From positions 806,001 through 870,000 of the forward strand of contig NZ_CP102096.1 of NCBI RefSeq assembly GCF_024582835.1: a stretch of 64,000 nucleotides of DNA, read 5' to 3'. The position numbers and the translations under genes were made by a program. The notes under the pieces were generated by a model. The model searched no databases. It had not been told where the DNA came from and worked only from the letters and a program-made list of their open reading frames with translations. Below are positions 26,757 to 36,035 of the stretch, piece after piece. This DNA is from Vibrio japonicus (GTDB lineage: Bacteria > Pseudomonadota > Gammaproteobacteria > Enterobacterales > Vibrionaceae). Positions within the stretch are counted from its first letter, which is position 1; the number at the start of each line of letters is the position of its first letter.

Positions 26757-28832
26757 TTACATTACGCGCATACCTGGCTGAGCACCTTCGTGTGGCTCAA
26801 GAATCCATAGCTCGCTGCCACCAGGGCCTGCTGCTAGGATCATGCCTTCAGACATACCAAATTTCATCTTACGAGGTTTCAGGTTTGCTACCATAACCGT
26901 TAGCTTGCCTTCTAGCTCTTCAGGTTTGTACGCTGACTTAATACCAGAGAACACCTGACGAGTTTCACCACCGATATCCAATTGGAACTTAAGCAGTTTG
27001 TCGGCCTTTGGCACTTCTTCACAAGAGATGATGCGAGCGATACGCATATCCACTGCAGCAAAAGCATCAAACTCAATCTCATCTGCGATTGGATCTTTGT
27101 CTAGCTCAGTTTGGCTAGCTTTGTTCTTTTCTGCTTCCGCTTTTTCTTTCGCTGCCATTTCAGCGGCTGCGTCTTCTTTTGATGCTTCGATCATCGCTTC
27201 GATGTTCTTAGGATCAATGCGGTTGAATAGCGCTTTGAACTTAGTGATCTCGTGACCGGTTAGCGGCGCAGCAATATTTTCCCAAGTCAGTTCTTCGTTT
27301 AGGAACGCTTCAGTACGCGCAGCAAGTGCTGGCATTACTGGTTTTAGGTAAGTCATCAGAACGCGGAACAGGTTGATGCCTACAGAACAGATTTCTTGCA
27401 GTTCCTGATCTTTGCCTTCTTCTTTCGCCACAACCCAAGGCGCTTTTTCGTCAACGTATTGGTTTGCTTTGTCCGCTAGTGCCGTGATTTCACGGATAGC
27501 ACGGCCAAACTCACGCGTTTCGTAAAGCTCAGCAATACGGTCAGCCGCTGCAACGAATTCGTTGTACAGCTCAGGCTCTGCAAAGTTGTCAGACAGTTTG
27601 CCTTCAAAACGTTTCGCGATGAAGCCCGCGTTACGAGAAGCTAGGTTAACGATCTTGTTTACAACATCCGCGTTTACGCGCTGAGTGAAGTCTTCAAGGT
27701 TAAGGTCTAGGTCATCGATGCGGCTGTTTAGCTTCGCTGCGTAGTAGTAACGTAGACATTCTGGGTCTAGATGCTCTAGGTAAGTGCTCGCTTTCACGAA
27801 TGTACCTTTAGACTTAGACATTTTCGCGCCGTTCACTGTTACATAACCGTGTACGAATACGTTGTTAGGCTTGCGGAAACCAGAACCTTCTAGCATTGCA
27901 GGCCAGAATAGGCTGTGGAAGTAAACGATGTCTTTACCGATGAAGTGATAAAGTTCAGTTTTGCTGTCTTTATTCCAGTATTCGTCGAAGTCTAGATCGT
28001 CGCGTTTGTTACATAGGTTTTTGAATGAACCCATGTAGCCGATAGGTGCGTCTAGCCATACGTAGAAGAACTTGTCTTTTTCGCCTGGGATCTCGAAGCC
28101 AAAGTATGGCGCATCACGTGAGATATCCCATTGTTGCAAGCCAGATTCGAACCACTCTTGCATCTTGTTCGCGGTTTCAGATTGCAGAGAACCAGAGCGA
28201 GTCCACTCTTTTAGCATGCTTTCAAATTGAGGCAGATCGAAGAAGAAATGCTCAGAATCTTTCATGACTGGCGTCGCGCCAGAAACTGCCGATTTTGGAT
28301 TGATCAGTTCTGTCGGGCTATAAGTTTCACCACAGTTATCGCAGTTGTCACCGTACTGGTCTTCAGACTTACACTTAGGGCATGTGCCTTTTACGAAACG
28401 ATCCGGTAGGAACATCTCTTTTTCAGGGTCGAACAGCTGAGAAATCGTGCGGCTAGAGATAAAGCCGTTTTTCTTCAGCTCAAGGTAGATGTGTGAAGCC
28501 AGCTCGCGGTTCTCTTCAGAGTGCGTGCTGTGGTAGTTGTCAAAGCTGATATCAAAGCCAGCAAAGTCTTTTTGGTGCTCTTCGCTAACTGCGGCAATCA
28601 TCTCTTCTGGAGTCATACCCATCTGTTGCGCTTTAAGCATGATTGGCGTGCCGTGAGCATCGTCAGCACAGATGAAGTTTACAGTGTTGCCGCGTAGGCG
28701 TTGGTAACGAACCCAAATGTCCGCTTGGATATGCTCAAGCATATGACCAAGGTGGATCGAACCGTTAGCGTACGGAAGGGCACAAGTTACCAGCATTTTC
28801 CTTGAAGGAAAGTTTCTTGGATCGTTTGCCAT
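26757..28832 (-). CDS. metG: Methionyl-tRNA synthetase
   Basis: Charges initiator and elongator tRNA-Met. The 691-residue class I enzyme has the HIGH-type motif [11 protein letters not shown] at about 20, a zinc knuckle with CPKC and CDNC near 146-162, and the KMSKS loop [10 protein letters not shown] near 335. A C-terminal tRNA-binding (EMAP-like) dimerisation domain starts near 590 ([14 protein letters not shown]). The linker between has an Ala/Lys/Glu-rich coiled stretch. The gene is divergent from mrp, an arrangement shared with many gammaproteobacteria. Confidence 0.97.
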   Translation of the reverse strand: MANDPRNFPSRKMLVTCALPYANGSIHLGHMLEHIQADIWVRYQRLRGNTVNFICADDAHGTPIMLKAQQMGMTPEEMIAAVSEEHQKDFAGFDISFDNYHSTHSEENRELASHIYLELKKNGFISSRTISQLFDPEKEMFLPDRFVKGTCPKCKSEDQYGDNCDNCGETYSPTELINPKSAVSGATPVMKDSEHFFFDLPQFESMLKEWTRSGSLQSETANKMQEWFESGLQQWDISRDAPYFGFEIPGEKDKFFYVWLDAPIGYMGSFKNLCNKRDDLDFDEYWNKDSKTELYHFIGKDIVYFHSLFWPAMLEGSGFRKPNNVFVHGYVTVNGAKMSKSKGTFVKASTYLEHLDPECLRYYYAAKLNSRIDDLDLNLEDFTQRVNADVVNKIVNLASRNAGFIAKRFEGKLSDNFAEPELYNEFVAAADRIAELYETREFGRAIREITALADKANQYVDEKAPWVVAKEEGKDQELQEICSVGINLFRVLMTYLKPVMPALAARTEAFLNEELTWENIAAPLTGHEITKFKALFNRIDPKNIEAMIEASKEDAAAEMAAKEKAEAEKNKASQTELDKDPIADEIEFDAFAAVDMRIARIISCEEVPKADKLLKFQLDIGGETRQVFSGIKSAYKPEELEGKLTVMVANLKPRKMKFGMSEGMILAAGPGGSELWILEPHEGAQPGMRVM

Positions 28833-28991
28833 ACTTAATATTCGCTTTGTTGATAGGTATAAAAAATTTGATGGATAATACTACCCCATGCGCTGACTAA
28901 CTCCAAGGTGTCAAAGGTGTGAATACCTTAGTTTTTTCAGGGTTCAGTACAGACCTTGCTAGTGGTAGCATAGTGCGTAAAAGGAGGGCCT

Positions 28992-30065
28992 ATGCGTCAG
29001 TTCACTTCAAAACAAGATTTTTGTGATTGGTTAAATCAGTTTCAACACCCATGTCTTACCGAAGAATGGGCGTCACAGCCGAATGTCGTTAGCGTTGAAA
29101 CTCAAGGGTTTGCTATCGCCATTCCGTTTGCAGCAAATTCGTTGGTGGATGAGCTATCTAACTGGATTGCTAATGAGCAGCAAGTGGGCTCAACACCAGC
29201 GTTTGAATATGACATCCAGGTAAAGCCTAAATCACTGGAAACACACGTTGCGGCAGAAGTGAAAGGGGTGAAAAACATCATCGCCGTGACTTCTGCGAAA
29301 GGCGGGGTAGGGAAATCAACCACGTCTGTTAACTTGGCTCTAGCGATGGCTCAATCGGGAGCGAAAGTGGGTTTGCTGGATGCCGATATCTACGGCCCTT
29401 CTGTGCCTATGATGATGGGTGAAATGAACGCCAGTCCAAAGGTGCGTGATAATAAATGGATGCAGCCGATCGCGGCGCACGGCATTTTCACTCAGTCAAT
29501 CGGTTACTTAGTGTCAAAAGACGAAGCCGCAATTTGGCGTGGTCCAATGGCTGCCAAAGCGCTGGCTCAATTGTTAAACGAGACGGAATGGCCAGAACTC
29601 GATTACTTGATCATTGATATGCCGCCGGGTACGGGTGACATCCAGTTATCACTCGCGCAGCAAGTGCCCGTTACGGGAGCCGTGATTGTCACCACACCAC
29701 AAGATTTGGCTTTGGCTGATGCGCGTAAAGGTACGGCGATGTTTGACAAAGTACATGTGCCTGTCGTGGGCTTAGTCGAAAACATGAGCTACCACATTTG
29801 CAGTCATTGTGGCGAGAAAGAGCACATCTTCGGTGAGGGTGGTGCGCAGAGAATGTCGCAGGAATATGGGCTTGATCTGTTGGCACAAATTCCTCTGCAT
29901 ATCTCAATGCGTGAAGACATTGATAACGGCAAGCCAACCGTGGTTTCACGTCCTGAGTCAGAACACGCTCAGCAATATAGACAACTTGCTCAATCGGTCT
30001 GCGCGCGCATGTACTGGAAAGGTAAAGAAAAACCTGACTCGATCATGTTTACTATGGTTGAGTAA
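28992..30065 (+). CDS. mrp: Iron-sulphur cluster carrier ATPase Mrp/ApbC
   Basis: P-loop scaffold that binds and transfers Fe-S clusters. The 357-residue protein has an N-terminal MIP18-like region (about 1-90), the deviant Walker A SAKGGVGKSTTSVNLA, DADIYGPSVPMM, the LIIDMPPGTGD motif, and the cluster-binding CSHCG near residue 266. AGGAGGG precedes the ATG. The divergent metG-mrp pair is conserved in gammaproteobacteria. Confidence 0.96.
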   Translation: MRQFTSKQDFCDWLNQFQHPCLTEEWASQPNVVSVETQGFAIAIPFAANSLVDELSNWIANEQQVGSTPAFEYDIQVKPKSLETHVAAEVKGVKNIIAVTSAKGGVGKSTTSVNLALAMAQSGAKVGLLDADIYGPSVPMMMGEMNASPKVRDNKWMQPIAAHGIFTQSIGYLVSKDEAAIWRGPMAAKALAQLLNETEWPELDYLIIDMPPGTGDIQLSLAQQVPVTGAVIVTTPQDLALADARKGTAMFDKVHVPVVGLVENMSYHICSHCGEKEHIFGEGGAQRMSQEYGLDLLAQIPLHISMREDIDNGKPTVVSRPESEHAQQYRQLAQSVCARMYWKGKEKPDSIMFTMVE

Positions 30066-30163
30066 TGCGTCGATTGTGATGTGTTGCATATAGTATACGC
30101 CGCTCCAATGCGTGAATAGCTCGCAAATGGAGCGGCAAATTAAGTGCATATTTGAGCGCTTAC

Positions 30164-30190
30164 TAGCCAATAAAATGGCTTTTTATTATT
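30164..30190 (+). terminator. Terminator after mrp
   Basis: AGCCA-ataaaa-TGGCT followed by TTTTATTATT. A longer 9-bp inverted repeat, GCCGCTCCA...TGGAGCGGC (about 30100-30140), lies just before it without a T-tract. Confidence 0.65.
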
Positions 30191-30205
30191 TGTAATCGTT
30201 TGCGC
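30190..30205. promoter_or_regulatory. PurR-like box upstream of udk
   Basis: Read on the minus strand, GCGCAAACGATTACAA keeps every core base of the PurR consensus (GCAANCGNTTNC) and differs only at the two outer positions. It lies about 170 bases before udk in a 311-base gap that otherwise holds a TATAAT at about 30273 and the mrp terminator. A LacI-family operator is likely; which regulator uses it is not certain. Confidence 0.4.
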
Positions 30206-30376
30206 TGAATGCTGTTATTCCAATTCGGTTATTAACCTCAATACTCGCTGGAATCTCCCCCCCGAAGTCCCTATAATCAGGCGGTTTACCTATTTTTAAC
30301 TAATACTAATATGCAGTTGATGGTGTATATTAGTAATAGCTTAAGACACCAATTCAATTCATCGGGTGCAAGAATA

Positions 30377-31018
30377 ATGTCTGATAATAATCAATGTGTA
30401 ATCGTCGGTATCGCTGGCGCGTCTGCTTCAGGAAAAAGTTTAATCGCTAGTACTATCTACAACGAACTACGCGAGAAAGTGGGCGATCATCAAATTGGTG
30501 TAATTAAGGAAGATTCCTACTATAACGATCAAAGCCACTTGAGCATGGAAGAGCGTGTAAAAACGAACTACGATCACCCGAGCGCGATGGACCATGAGCT
30601 GCTTTGTGAGCACTTAGAAAAGCTGACTTTAGGTGAAGCAGTTGAAGTGCCTGAGTACAGTTACTCTGAGCACACTCGTACTGATGTAACGACAACTCTT
30701 ACGCCAAAAAAAGTGATCATCCTTGAAGGCATACTTCTACTTACCGATCCTCGCCTGCGCGACCTAATGCACGCAACGGTATTTATGGATACACCGCTAG
30801 ACATCTGTTTACTGCGCAGAATTAAGCGTGACGTTGAAGAACGTGGCCGTACTATGGAATCGGTACTAAAACAATATCAACAAACTGTTCGCCCTATGTT
30901 TATGCAGTTTATTGAGCCTTCAAAGCAGTATGCGGACATTATCGTTCCTCGTGGCGGGAAAAACCGAATCGCGATTGATGTGTTGAAAGCGCATATTGCA
31001 AAGCTTTTGAAAGCTTAG
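30377..31018 (+). CDS. udk: Uridine kinase
   Basis: Phosphorylates uridine and cytidine in pyrimidine salvage. The 213-residue protein has Walker [12 protein letters not shown], the nucleoside-binding [12 protein letters not shown], the DHPSAMDH motif and [10 protein letters not shown] chose the ATG at 30377 ([16 protein letters not shown]) by alignment with E. coli Udk; an ATG at 30311 would add 22 unrelated residues. Only a weak CAAGA ribosome site precedes it. It lies downstream of mrp and upstream of an asmA-like gene, each apparently with its own terminator. Confidence 0.95.
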   Translation: MSDNNQCVIVGIAGASASGKSLIASTIYNELREKVGDHQIGVIKEDSYYNDQSHLSMEERVKTNYDHPSAMDHELLCEHLEKLTLGEAVEVPEYSYSEHTRTDVTTTLTPKKVIILEGILLLTDPRLRDLMHATVFMDTPLDICLLRRIKRDVEERGRTMESVLKQYQQTVRPMFMQFIEPSKQYADIIVPRGGKNRIAIDVLKAHIAKLLKA

Positions 31019-31056
31019 TCATTTATTCGCGTCGAACGCTTTATTTTTGGAATTAG

Positions 31057-31082
31057 AAGTGGCACTTTATGTGCCACTTTGT
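31057..31082 (+). terminator. Terminator after udk
   Basis: The perfect 9-bp stem AAGTGGCAC-tttat-GTGCCACTT is followed by TGTTT. Confidence 0.8.
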
Positions 31083-31170
31083 TTATATGACCATAACGTA
31101 TAATCCAAAGGTCATTTGTACTTGGAGTAGATGCCTCCAAAAAGTCACTTATCAGGCAAGGATACTGCTG

Positions 31171-33309
31171 ATGAAGAAACTGTTCCTATTTATTGCAATT
31201 CCCATTGTTGCTGTTGTCGGTGCTTTAGCTGCACTGGTATTACTGGTGAACCCTAACCAGTTCAAACCTATGATTGTTGAACAAGCCAAAACTCATACTG
31301 GCTTGGACTTGGTGATTGAAGGGGATATCGGATGGCAATTTTTCCCATCCATTGGTTTTGAAATTGGTAAAACCGAACTTCGTAATCCAGAAGGCTTTAG
31401 TAAGCCGAACATGTTGAAAGTCGACAGCATCGTTGTTGACGTATCAGTCGCGCCTCTGTTTAGTAAACAGCTAGAAGTCGGGAACATTGTGCTTGATGGC
31501 GCAGAGTTTTCGCTAGAGACACTAAAAGATGGGCGCAAGAATATTGATGCGTTAACCCAGGCTCAAACTGAGCAAGCGAAATCTGATGCGACTGAGCAGG
31601 CAGAGACATCTCCTCAAGAGACTTCGCCAAGCTCTCCTAGAGAGTCTGAGTGGGCGATCAGCCTTGCAGGTGTATCTATCTCGAACAGTGCGGTTGAAGT
31701 TCAAGATAAGCAGACAGGTTCATTTACCAAGCTATACGATGTGTCTTTGAATTTGTCAGAGTTTGCATTTGATAGCTGGACGAAAGCCGAATTTGCCGCG
31801 AAAGGTGAGAACAACAATCAGAAGTTTTCTAGCAAAGGTGATGTAGAGTTTCGTCTAGCAAAAGGCATGGCAGAGTATGCGCTGCGCAACATCAATGTTG
31901 AAAGTAGCTTTAGTGATCCAGCAACGAATATGGATCGCATTGCGCTGTCGCTTGCAACCTTTGAGTTTGATAAAGCAAACGCGCTGACTTATGAACTAAA
32001 AGGTCGTGCAGCAGATCTAGACATCGATATGAAAGGTGCGGGTTCTCTGACAGTCGATAAAGCGATTACGAATGTTGTCCTCGATAAGCTGACATTAGAT
32101 GGCACGCTTAAAGGAAGCTCGCTTCCTCAGTCGCCAATGAAGCTAAATATGGCATCGAATATTCGCTTTGATTTAGAGAAGAGTCACCTGAGCGTTATCC
32201 TGAACAAGTTGACAGCGAATGCGTTGGCATTTGATGGTAAGGCCAATGTGACCTTAGGTGATATCCCTAAAGTAGGTTTTACATTACATAGTCCAAATAT
32301 TGATTTGGATGAGTTCTTAGGCTTACAGCAAGCCAGTGAAAGCGCCAAAACGACAGGCACCGAAGGTGGTGGTACTGGCAGTAATGGTGGGGCTTCCAAG
32401 CCAAGTACTAGTCAAGAAGTAGAGCCAGATCTATCAGCACTGAAATCACTTGATGTGAAAGGTGACATTGCGATTGATAAGTTTAAAGCAAACAATGCCA
32501 AATTGCAGAACGTCAAAGCGAGCTTTAGTGTCAATCGCGGTATCGTTGAGCTGAAGTCCTTCACTTCGAATTTGTATCAGGGCTCTATCAGCGCATCAGG
32601 TAAGCTTGACGCACGTAAAACGCCAGCGACGTATTCCGTTGTTAAACACATCAAAGGGGTAGCGGTTCAGCCGTTGTTGATTGATGTGGCAGACAATAAC
32701 AAACTGGAAGGTACGGGCAACATTGATGTCAATGTTTCGGGTAGCAGCCTAAAACCAAGTGCGATTCAGAAGAACCTGAAAGGTAACGTCTCTATTAACT
32801 TTGCAGACGGTGCAGTGAATGGTGTGAACGTCGCTCAACTTATCCGCGAAAATTATGCCAAGTTTAAAGGCAAGTCCTTTGATGACAAAGAAGGCGTTCA
32901 GAAAACGGATTTCAGTGCGTTAAAGGCGACTCTGAATTTAAACCAGGGTAATGTATCGACCAGCGATATGAACTTGCAATCGCCATTATTGCGCCTGCGT
33001 GGTAAGGGTAAAGCGAATTACATTAATCAGACAGTCGACTTTACGGTTAGTACCTCTGTGGTTGGATCTTTGGAAGGCCAAGGCGGTAAAGACATTGATG
33101 AACTGCGAGATGTGACTATTCCGATCAACGTGTCAGGCCGTTGGGATGACCCGAAATTCAAGCTTGTTTTTGATGATGTTCTGAAGCAGAAAGCGCAAAA
33201 AGAGCTGGATCGAGGTCTGGAAAAACTGGATGAAAAACTTGGTGAAAAGATTAAAGACGAAAAAACCAAGGAAGCCGTTAATAACCTGATTAAAGGCTTG
33301 TTCAACTAA
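31171..33309 (+). CDS. AsmA family protein
   Basis: A 712-residue protein anchored in the inner membrane by one N-terminal helix (KKLFLFIAIPIVAVVGALAA), with the rest in the periplasm. AsmA-like proteins are related to eukaryotic VPS13-type lipid-transfer proteins and affect outer-membrane lipid transport. The AsmA N-terminal region (NPNQFKPMIVEQAKTHTGLDL) and the C-terminal AsmA_2 region (VNGVNVAQLIRE to FKLVFDDVLKQKAQKEL) are clear. A Ser/Gly/Thr-rich linker lies near 400. I chose the ATG at 31171, where the membrane anchor begins. It ends in a charged helix. A terminator follows. Confidence 0.85.
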   Translation: MKKLFLFIAIPIVAVVGALAALVLLVNPNQFKPMIVEQAKTHTGLDLVIEGDIGWQFFPSIGFEIGKTELRNPEGFSKPNMLKVDSIVVDVSVAPLFSKQLEVGNIVLDGAEFSLETLKDGRKNIDALTQAQTEQAKSDATEQAETSPQETSPSSPRESEWAISLAGVSISNSAVEVQDKQTGSFTKLYDVSLNLSEFAFDSWTKAEFAAKGENNNQKFSSKGDVEFRLAKGMAEYALRNINVESSFSDPATNMDRIALSLATFEFDKANALTYELKGRAADLDIDMKGAGSLTVDKAITNVVLDKLTLDGTLKGSSLPQSPMKLNMASNIRFDLEKSHLSVILNKLTANALAFDGKANVTLGDIPKVGFTLHSPNIDLDEFLGLQQASESAKTTGTEGGGTGSNGGASKPSTSQEVEPDLSALKSLDVKGDIAIDKFKANNAKLQNVKASFSVNRGIVELKSFTSNLYQGSISASGKLDARKTPATYSVVKHIKGVAVQPLLIDVADNNKLEGTGNIDVNVSGSSLKPSAIQKNLKGNVSINFADGAVNGVNVAQLIRENYAKFKGKSFDDKEGVQKTDFSALKATLNLNQGNVSTSDMNLQSPLLRLRGKGKANYINQTVDFTVSTSVVGSLEGQGGKDIDELRDVTIPINVSGRWDDPKFKLVFDDVLKQKAQKELDRGLEKLDEKLGEKIKDEKTKEAVNNLIKGLFN

Positions 33310-33321
33310 CCCAGTGTTATC

Positions 33322-33358
33322 AAAAAAGCGGTGCATCAATGATGCGCCGCTTTTTTCG
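33322..33358. terminator. Bidirectional terminator between the asmA-like gene and cobO
   Basis: AAGCGG-t-GCATCA-atg-ATGC-g-CCGCTT with flanking A- and T-tracts lies between convergent genes. Confidence 0.85.
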
Positions 33359-33378
33359 TTCTATACAAGCAATCAGGA

Positions 33379-33984
33379 TTACCAGTCGACCCCTTTCAGA
33401 GCTTTAACTCCTGACTCAAAAGCGTGCTTAACATTCTTCACTTCTGAAACGGTATCGGCCATTTCAATTAAAGTGCGGTGCGCACCGCGACCAGTGATAA
33501 TCACAGACTGCATTTTGGGGCGGTTATTCAGTGCTTCGACAACTTCGTCTAAGTCGATGTAACCGTAGCTCACCATGTATGTGAGTTCATCAAACAGCAC
33601 GACATCAATCGAGTCATCTTGCAGCATGCGCTTGCACTCTTGCCACACGATTTGAGCGGCTTCTGTATCCGCGGTTTTGTTCTGAGTTTCCCAGGTAAAA
33701 CCTGTGGCCATCACCTGAAAGTCTACCCCTAGCTTTTCAAGGAGGTTGCGCTCGCCGTTATCCCATGTACCTTTAATAAATTGGGCTACCGAGCACTTTA
33801 GACCATGTCCCACAGCTCGAGCGATCGTCCCGAAACCTGATGTGGATTTACCTTTACCATTACCAGTGATGATTAATAGCAGTCCTTTCTCTTCCTGTGC
33901 AGCGGCTATTTTTGCATCAACTTGTTCTTTTACCTTTTGTTGGCGGGCTTTGTGACGGGCTTCTTTGTTGTCTTCAGTAGACAT
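33379..33984 (-). CDS. cobO: Corrinoid adenosyltransferase (CobO/BtuR type)
   Basis: Adenosylates cob(I)alamin or cobyrinate to give adenosylcobalamin. The 201-residue protein has the P-loop ITGNGKGKSTSGFG near residue 40, CSVAQFIKGTW, and the C-terminal DVVLFDELTYMVSYGY and VIITGRGAHR signatures of the CobA/BtuR family. The basic N-terminal 30 residues are usual for the family. AAGGA precedes the ATG. The rest of de novo corrin synthesis is absent nearby, so a salvage role is likely. It is divergent from the LMW phosphatase gene. Confidence 0.93.
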   Translation of the reverse strand: MSTEDNKEARHKARQQKVKEQVDAKIAAAQEEKGLLLIITGNGKGKSTSGFGTIARAVGHGLKCSVAQFIKGTWDNGERNLLEKLGVDFQVMATGFTWETQNKTADTEAAQIVWQECKRMLQDDSIDVVLFDELTYMVSYGYIDLDEVVEALNNRPKMQSVIITGRGAHRTLIEMADTVSEVKNVKHAFESGVKALKGVDW

Positions 33985-34069
33985 GGCAAATCCTTGTGAG
34001 TTTAGTGAAATTGAGCCTATGATAGCTCATACTACAGAATGCAAAAACCATCGAATAGAAAGGGAAATT

Positions 34070-34519
34070 ATGACAAAGATATTGGTCGTTTGTATGGGTA
34101 ACATTTGTCGTTCGCCTACAGGGGAGGCGGTGTTAAGGAAAAAAGCACTGCAACTTGGTGTGGATGTGAATGTGGACTCGGCAGGGACCATTGGTTGTCA
34201 TAAAGGGAGTAAGCCGGATCCTCGGGCGGTATCAGCAGGTGAAAAACGCGGGTATTCATTTAAAGGTATTCGAGCGCGGCAGGTGACTAACTCAGACTTC
34301 GAGAAATTTGACTTTATCTTAGCGGCTGATGAACACAACTTGAGAGATTTACAGGAGCAATGTCCTCAGGAGCATTTGCATAAGATTCAGTTGTTTTTGA
34401 GCCACTCGGATGAAGGGTTCGACGAAATACCTGATCCGTATTACGGAGGCGATAGAGGCTTTGAGCTTGTTCTAGATCTTATCGAAGATGCGAGTGAAAA
34501 CTTGCTGAAAAAGCTGTAA
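34070..34519 (+). CDS. Low-molecular-weight protein tyrosine phosphatase
   Basis: A 149-residue cytosolic phosphatase. The CX5R loop VVCMGNICRSPT gives nucleophile Cys8 and Arg14, and the general acid Asp122 lies in IPDPYYGGDRGF. Family members dephosphorylate tyrosine kinases for exopolysaccharide or act on arsenate, but no polysaccharide or ars genes lie here, so the substrate is unknown. I chose the ATG at 34070 because AGGGAA precedes it and the catalytic loop then falls at its standard position; an in-frame ATG at 33965 overlaps the cobO start on the other strand. Confidence 0.92.
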   Translation: MTKILVVCMGNICRSPTGEAVLRKKALQLGVDVNVDSAGTIGCHKGSKPDPRAVSAGEKRGYSFKGIRARQVTNSDFEKFDFILAADEHNLRDLQEQCPQEHLHKIQLFLSHSDEGFDEIPDPYYGGDRGFELVLDLIEDASENLLKKL

Positions 34520-34526
34520 AAGATAG

Positions 34527-35189
34527 CTAAGCCGCCATCACCCTACCACTAAAATAGTCATTTGCCACAATATACTCTGTATTTCGGATTAGTTCGTCAC
34601 GAATTTTAGACCAATGAGTAGAGTGGTGTTCGAGATTAGGTACCACGCCACCGACACGGATATTGAATGGTGTGAGCTGTTTTGCCCAACTTTGTGTAAA
34701 GCCAGTAACCATGGAAGCCGCATTATCTAATCCTGATATGTCTTGATAGTTGTTGTGAGAAATGACATTCACAATGACACCATGTTTCTTTTCTTGGCGC
34801 ATTCGTTCAGCGGTGGCTTGGCCGTAGGTAAACAACTTAGCCGCAATGAGGGCAAGATTCTGAGTAAAAGCATCGCTGGCAGCATGGTCAAAAATGTTCG
34901 GCATGGCTTCTACTGTGAGCGCATTAATCAATACGTCTGGCGAACGATGGATCTGTTGGTCAATAAAAGCGAACAGCGCGCTAATCGACTCAAGTGAATG
35001 ATCCAATATCGGGAACTGGTATACATCTGAAGAAATTTCACGGCACAGCTTAAATGTATCTGTGAGCTGGTGAGATTCTTTGTCACACAGGACTACCGTT
35101 GCCCCTAATGACACGAAATGGCATGCTAGTGTACTTCCTAGCTGAGAGCCAGCAGATGTGACTAATACCACTGAGTTAGTGATGTTCAT
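34527..35189 (-). CDS. SDR-fold protein lacking the catalytic Tyr and Lys
   Basis: A 220-residue protein with a short-chain dehydrogenase fold. The N-terminal VVLVTSAGSQLGSTLACHF corresponds to the NAD(P)-binding TGxxxGIG loop, with Ser for the second Gly. INALTVEAMP replaces the NNAG motif. A Ser-containing strand (VIVNVISH) is present. However, where active SDRs have YxxxK before the helix ending GFTKSLA, this protein reads LDNAASMVTGFTQSWA, so both Tyr and Lys are replaced by my alignment. It may bind a nucleotide without catalysing a redox reaction. It converges on the phosphatase gene with a 7-base gap. Confidence 0.75.
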   Translation of the reverse strand: MNITNSVVLVTSAGSQLGSTLACHFVSLGATVVLCDKESHQLTDTFKLCREISSDVYQFPILDHSLESISALFAFIDQQIHRSPDVLINALTVEAMPNIFDHAASDAFTQNLALIAAKLFTYGQATAERMRQEKKHGVIVNVISHNNYQDISGLDNAASMVTGFTQSWAKQLTPFNIRVGGVVPNLEHHSTHWSKIRDELIRNTEYIVANDYFSGRVMAA

Positions 35190-35398
35190 TGGTTATCCCC
35201 TAAGACCAATCATTGCTCTTTTGCTTCACAATGATGGTAGAACTTCGGCGATATATATGTGAATAAGGTCAAACTTAATCAAGACGTAATAATGATAAAG
35301 TTGTTTTTTTGCAGTTATTCACATTAAGTGATTCGATTGCTGAATCGATAGTAAATATAGTCTACACGTTGTGTGAATTAGATTGTGAAATGAAGAAA

Positions 35399-35902
35399 TC
35401 AGGCTTGTGCTGATATTTGAAAGCTGCGCTGAGCGGCCACTAATTGGTTGTATAAATCTGCAGGCATCAATGATTTTGGCTCAGCTTCTGTTAACTTTCT
35501 GCGTTGGTGCCCAGATAAGTTGTGGTAAACCTCTTCAGGCAGATCATGGGTATCTTCAGGCAAATACGCCAATACTTCCGGTTTCAGGTAATGGCTGAGC
35601 TTAGCACTGGCTAAACCAGAGTCATGAAATAGCTTGGCTTGTTGAGCTGATATGTCGTATGAGCTTTGGTCTGAGCGCAGCTGCTGAGGTGGTTGCAGTT
35701 CAAATCTTTGGCGTAGCAGTTGGTCGGTTGTGTTTATTTCTTCGACTTTCTCAACGGGTGTATTGTCTCGCACGTCATCCGAAAACATCGACAGGATTAA
35801 CGCAAAATCGGCGCGACGCCCTTCGTGAACAGCATGGCTAATTCCATTGCCGAACTGAAGCTCGTTAATAATCACTGCTTTGTCTAAAGTATGGACTTGC
35901 AT
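35399..35902 (-). CDS. Uncharacterised protein upstream-adjacent to sodB region
   Basis: I do not recognise this 167-residue soluble protein. It has no signal peptide or membrane helix. The N-terminal half contains HEGRRADFALILSMFSDD. The middle is Gln-rich and polar (LLRQRFELQPPQQLRS), probably disordered. The C-terminal half has two similar helical stretches, LKPEVLAYLPEDTHDLPEEV and AEPKSLMPADLYNQL, both with Leu-Pro-x-[DE] turns. GAGGG lies 5 bases before the ATG. It follows sodB on the same strand with a weak terminator in between. The 209 bases downstream toward the SDR gene hold nothing I recognise. Confidence 0.65.
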   Translation of the reverse strand: MQVHTLDKAVIINELQFGNGISHAVHEGRRADFALILSMFSDDVRDNTPVEKVEEINTTDQLLRQRFELQPPQQLRSDQSSYDISAQQAKLFHDSGLASAKLSHYLKPEVLAYLPEDTHDLPEEVYHNLSGHQRRKLTEAEPKSLMPADLYNQLVAAQRSFQISAQA

Positions 35903-35973
35903 ATATACCCTCGTTTAATGCTCTTATAGCGACTCAAACGGAGGAAACTTTAGTGGGATTAAAGGCCAAAAAG

Positions 35974-36003
35974 AAAAAAGCCAGCTAAATGCTGACTTTT
36001 TAA
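35974..36003 (-). terminator. Terminator after sodB
   Basis: On the minus strand GTCAGC-attta-GCTGGC (one G-U pair) is followed by TTTTTT, about 35 bases after the sodB stop. Confidence 0.75.
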
Positions 36004-36035
36004 TCGACTAAATTGAAAACCCTAAGGGGAGGGAA

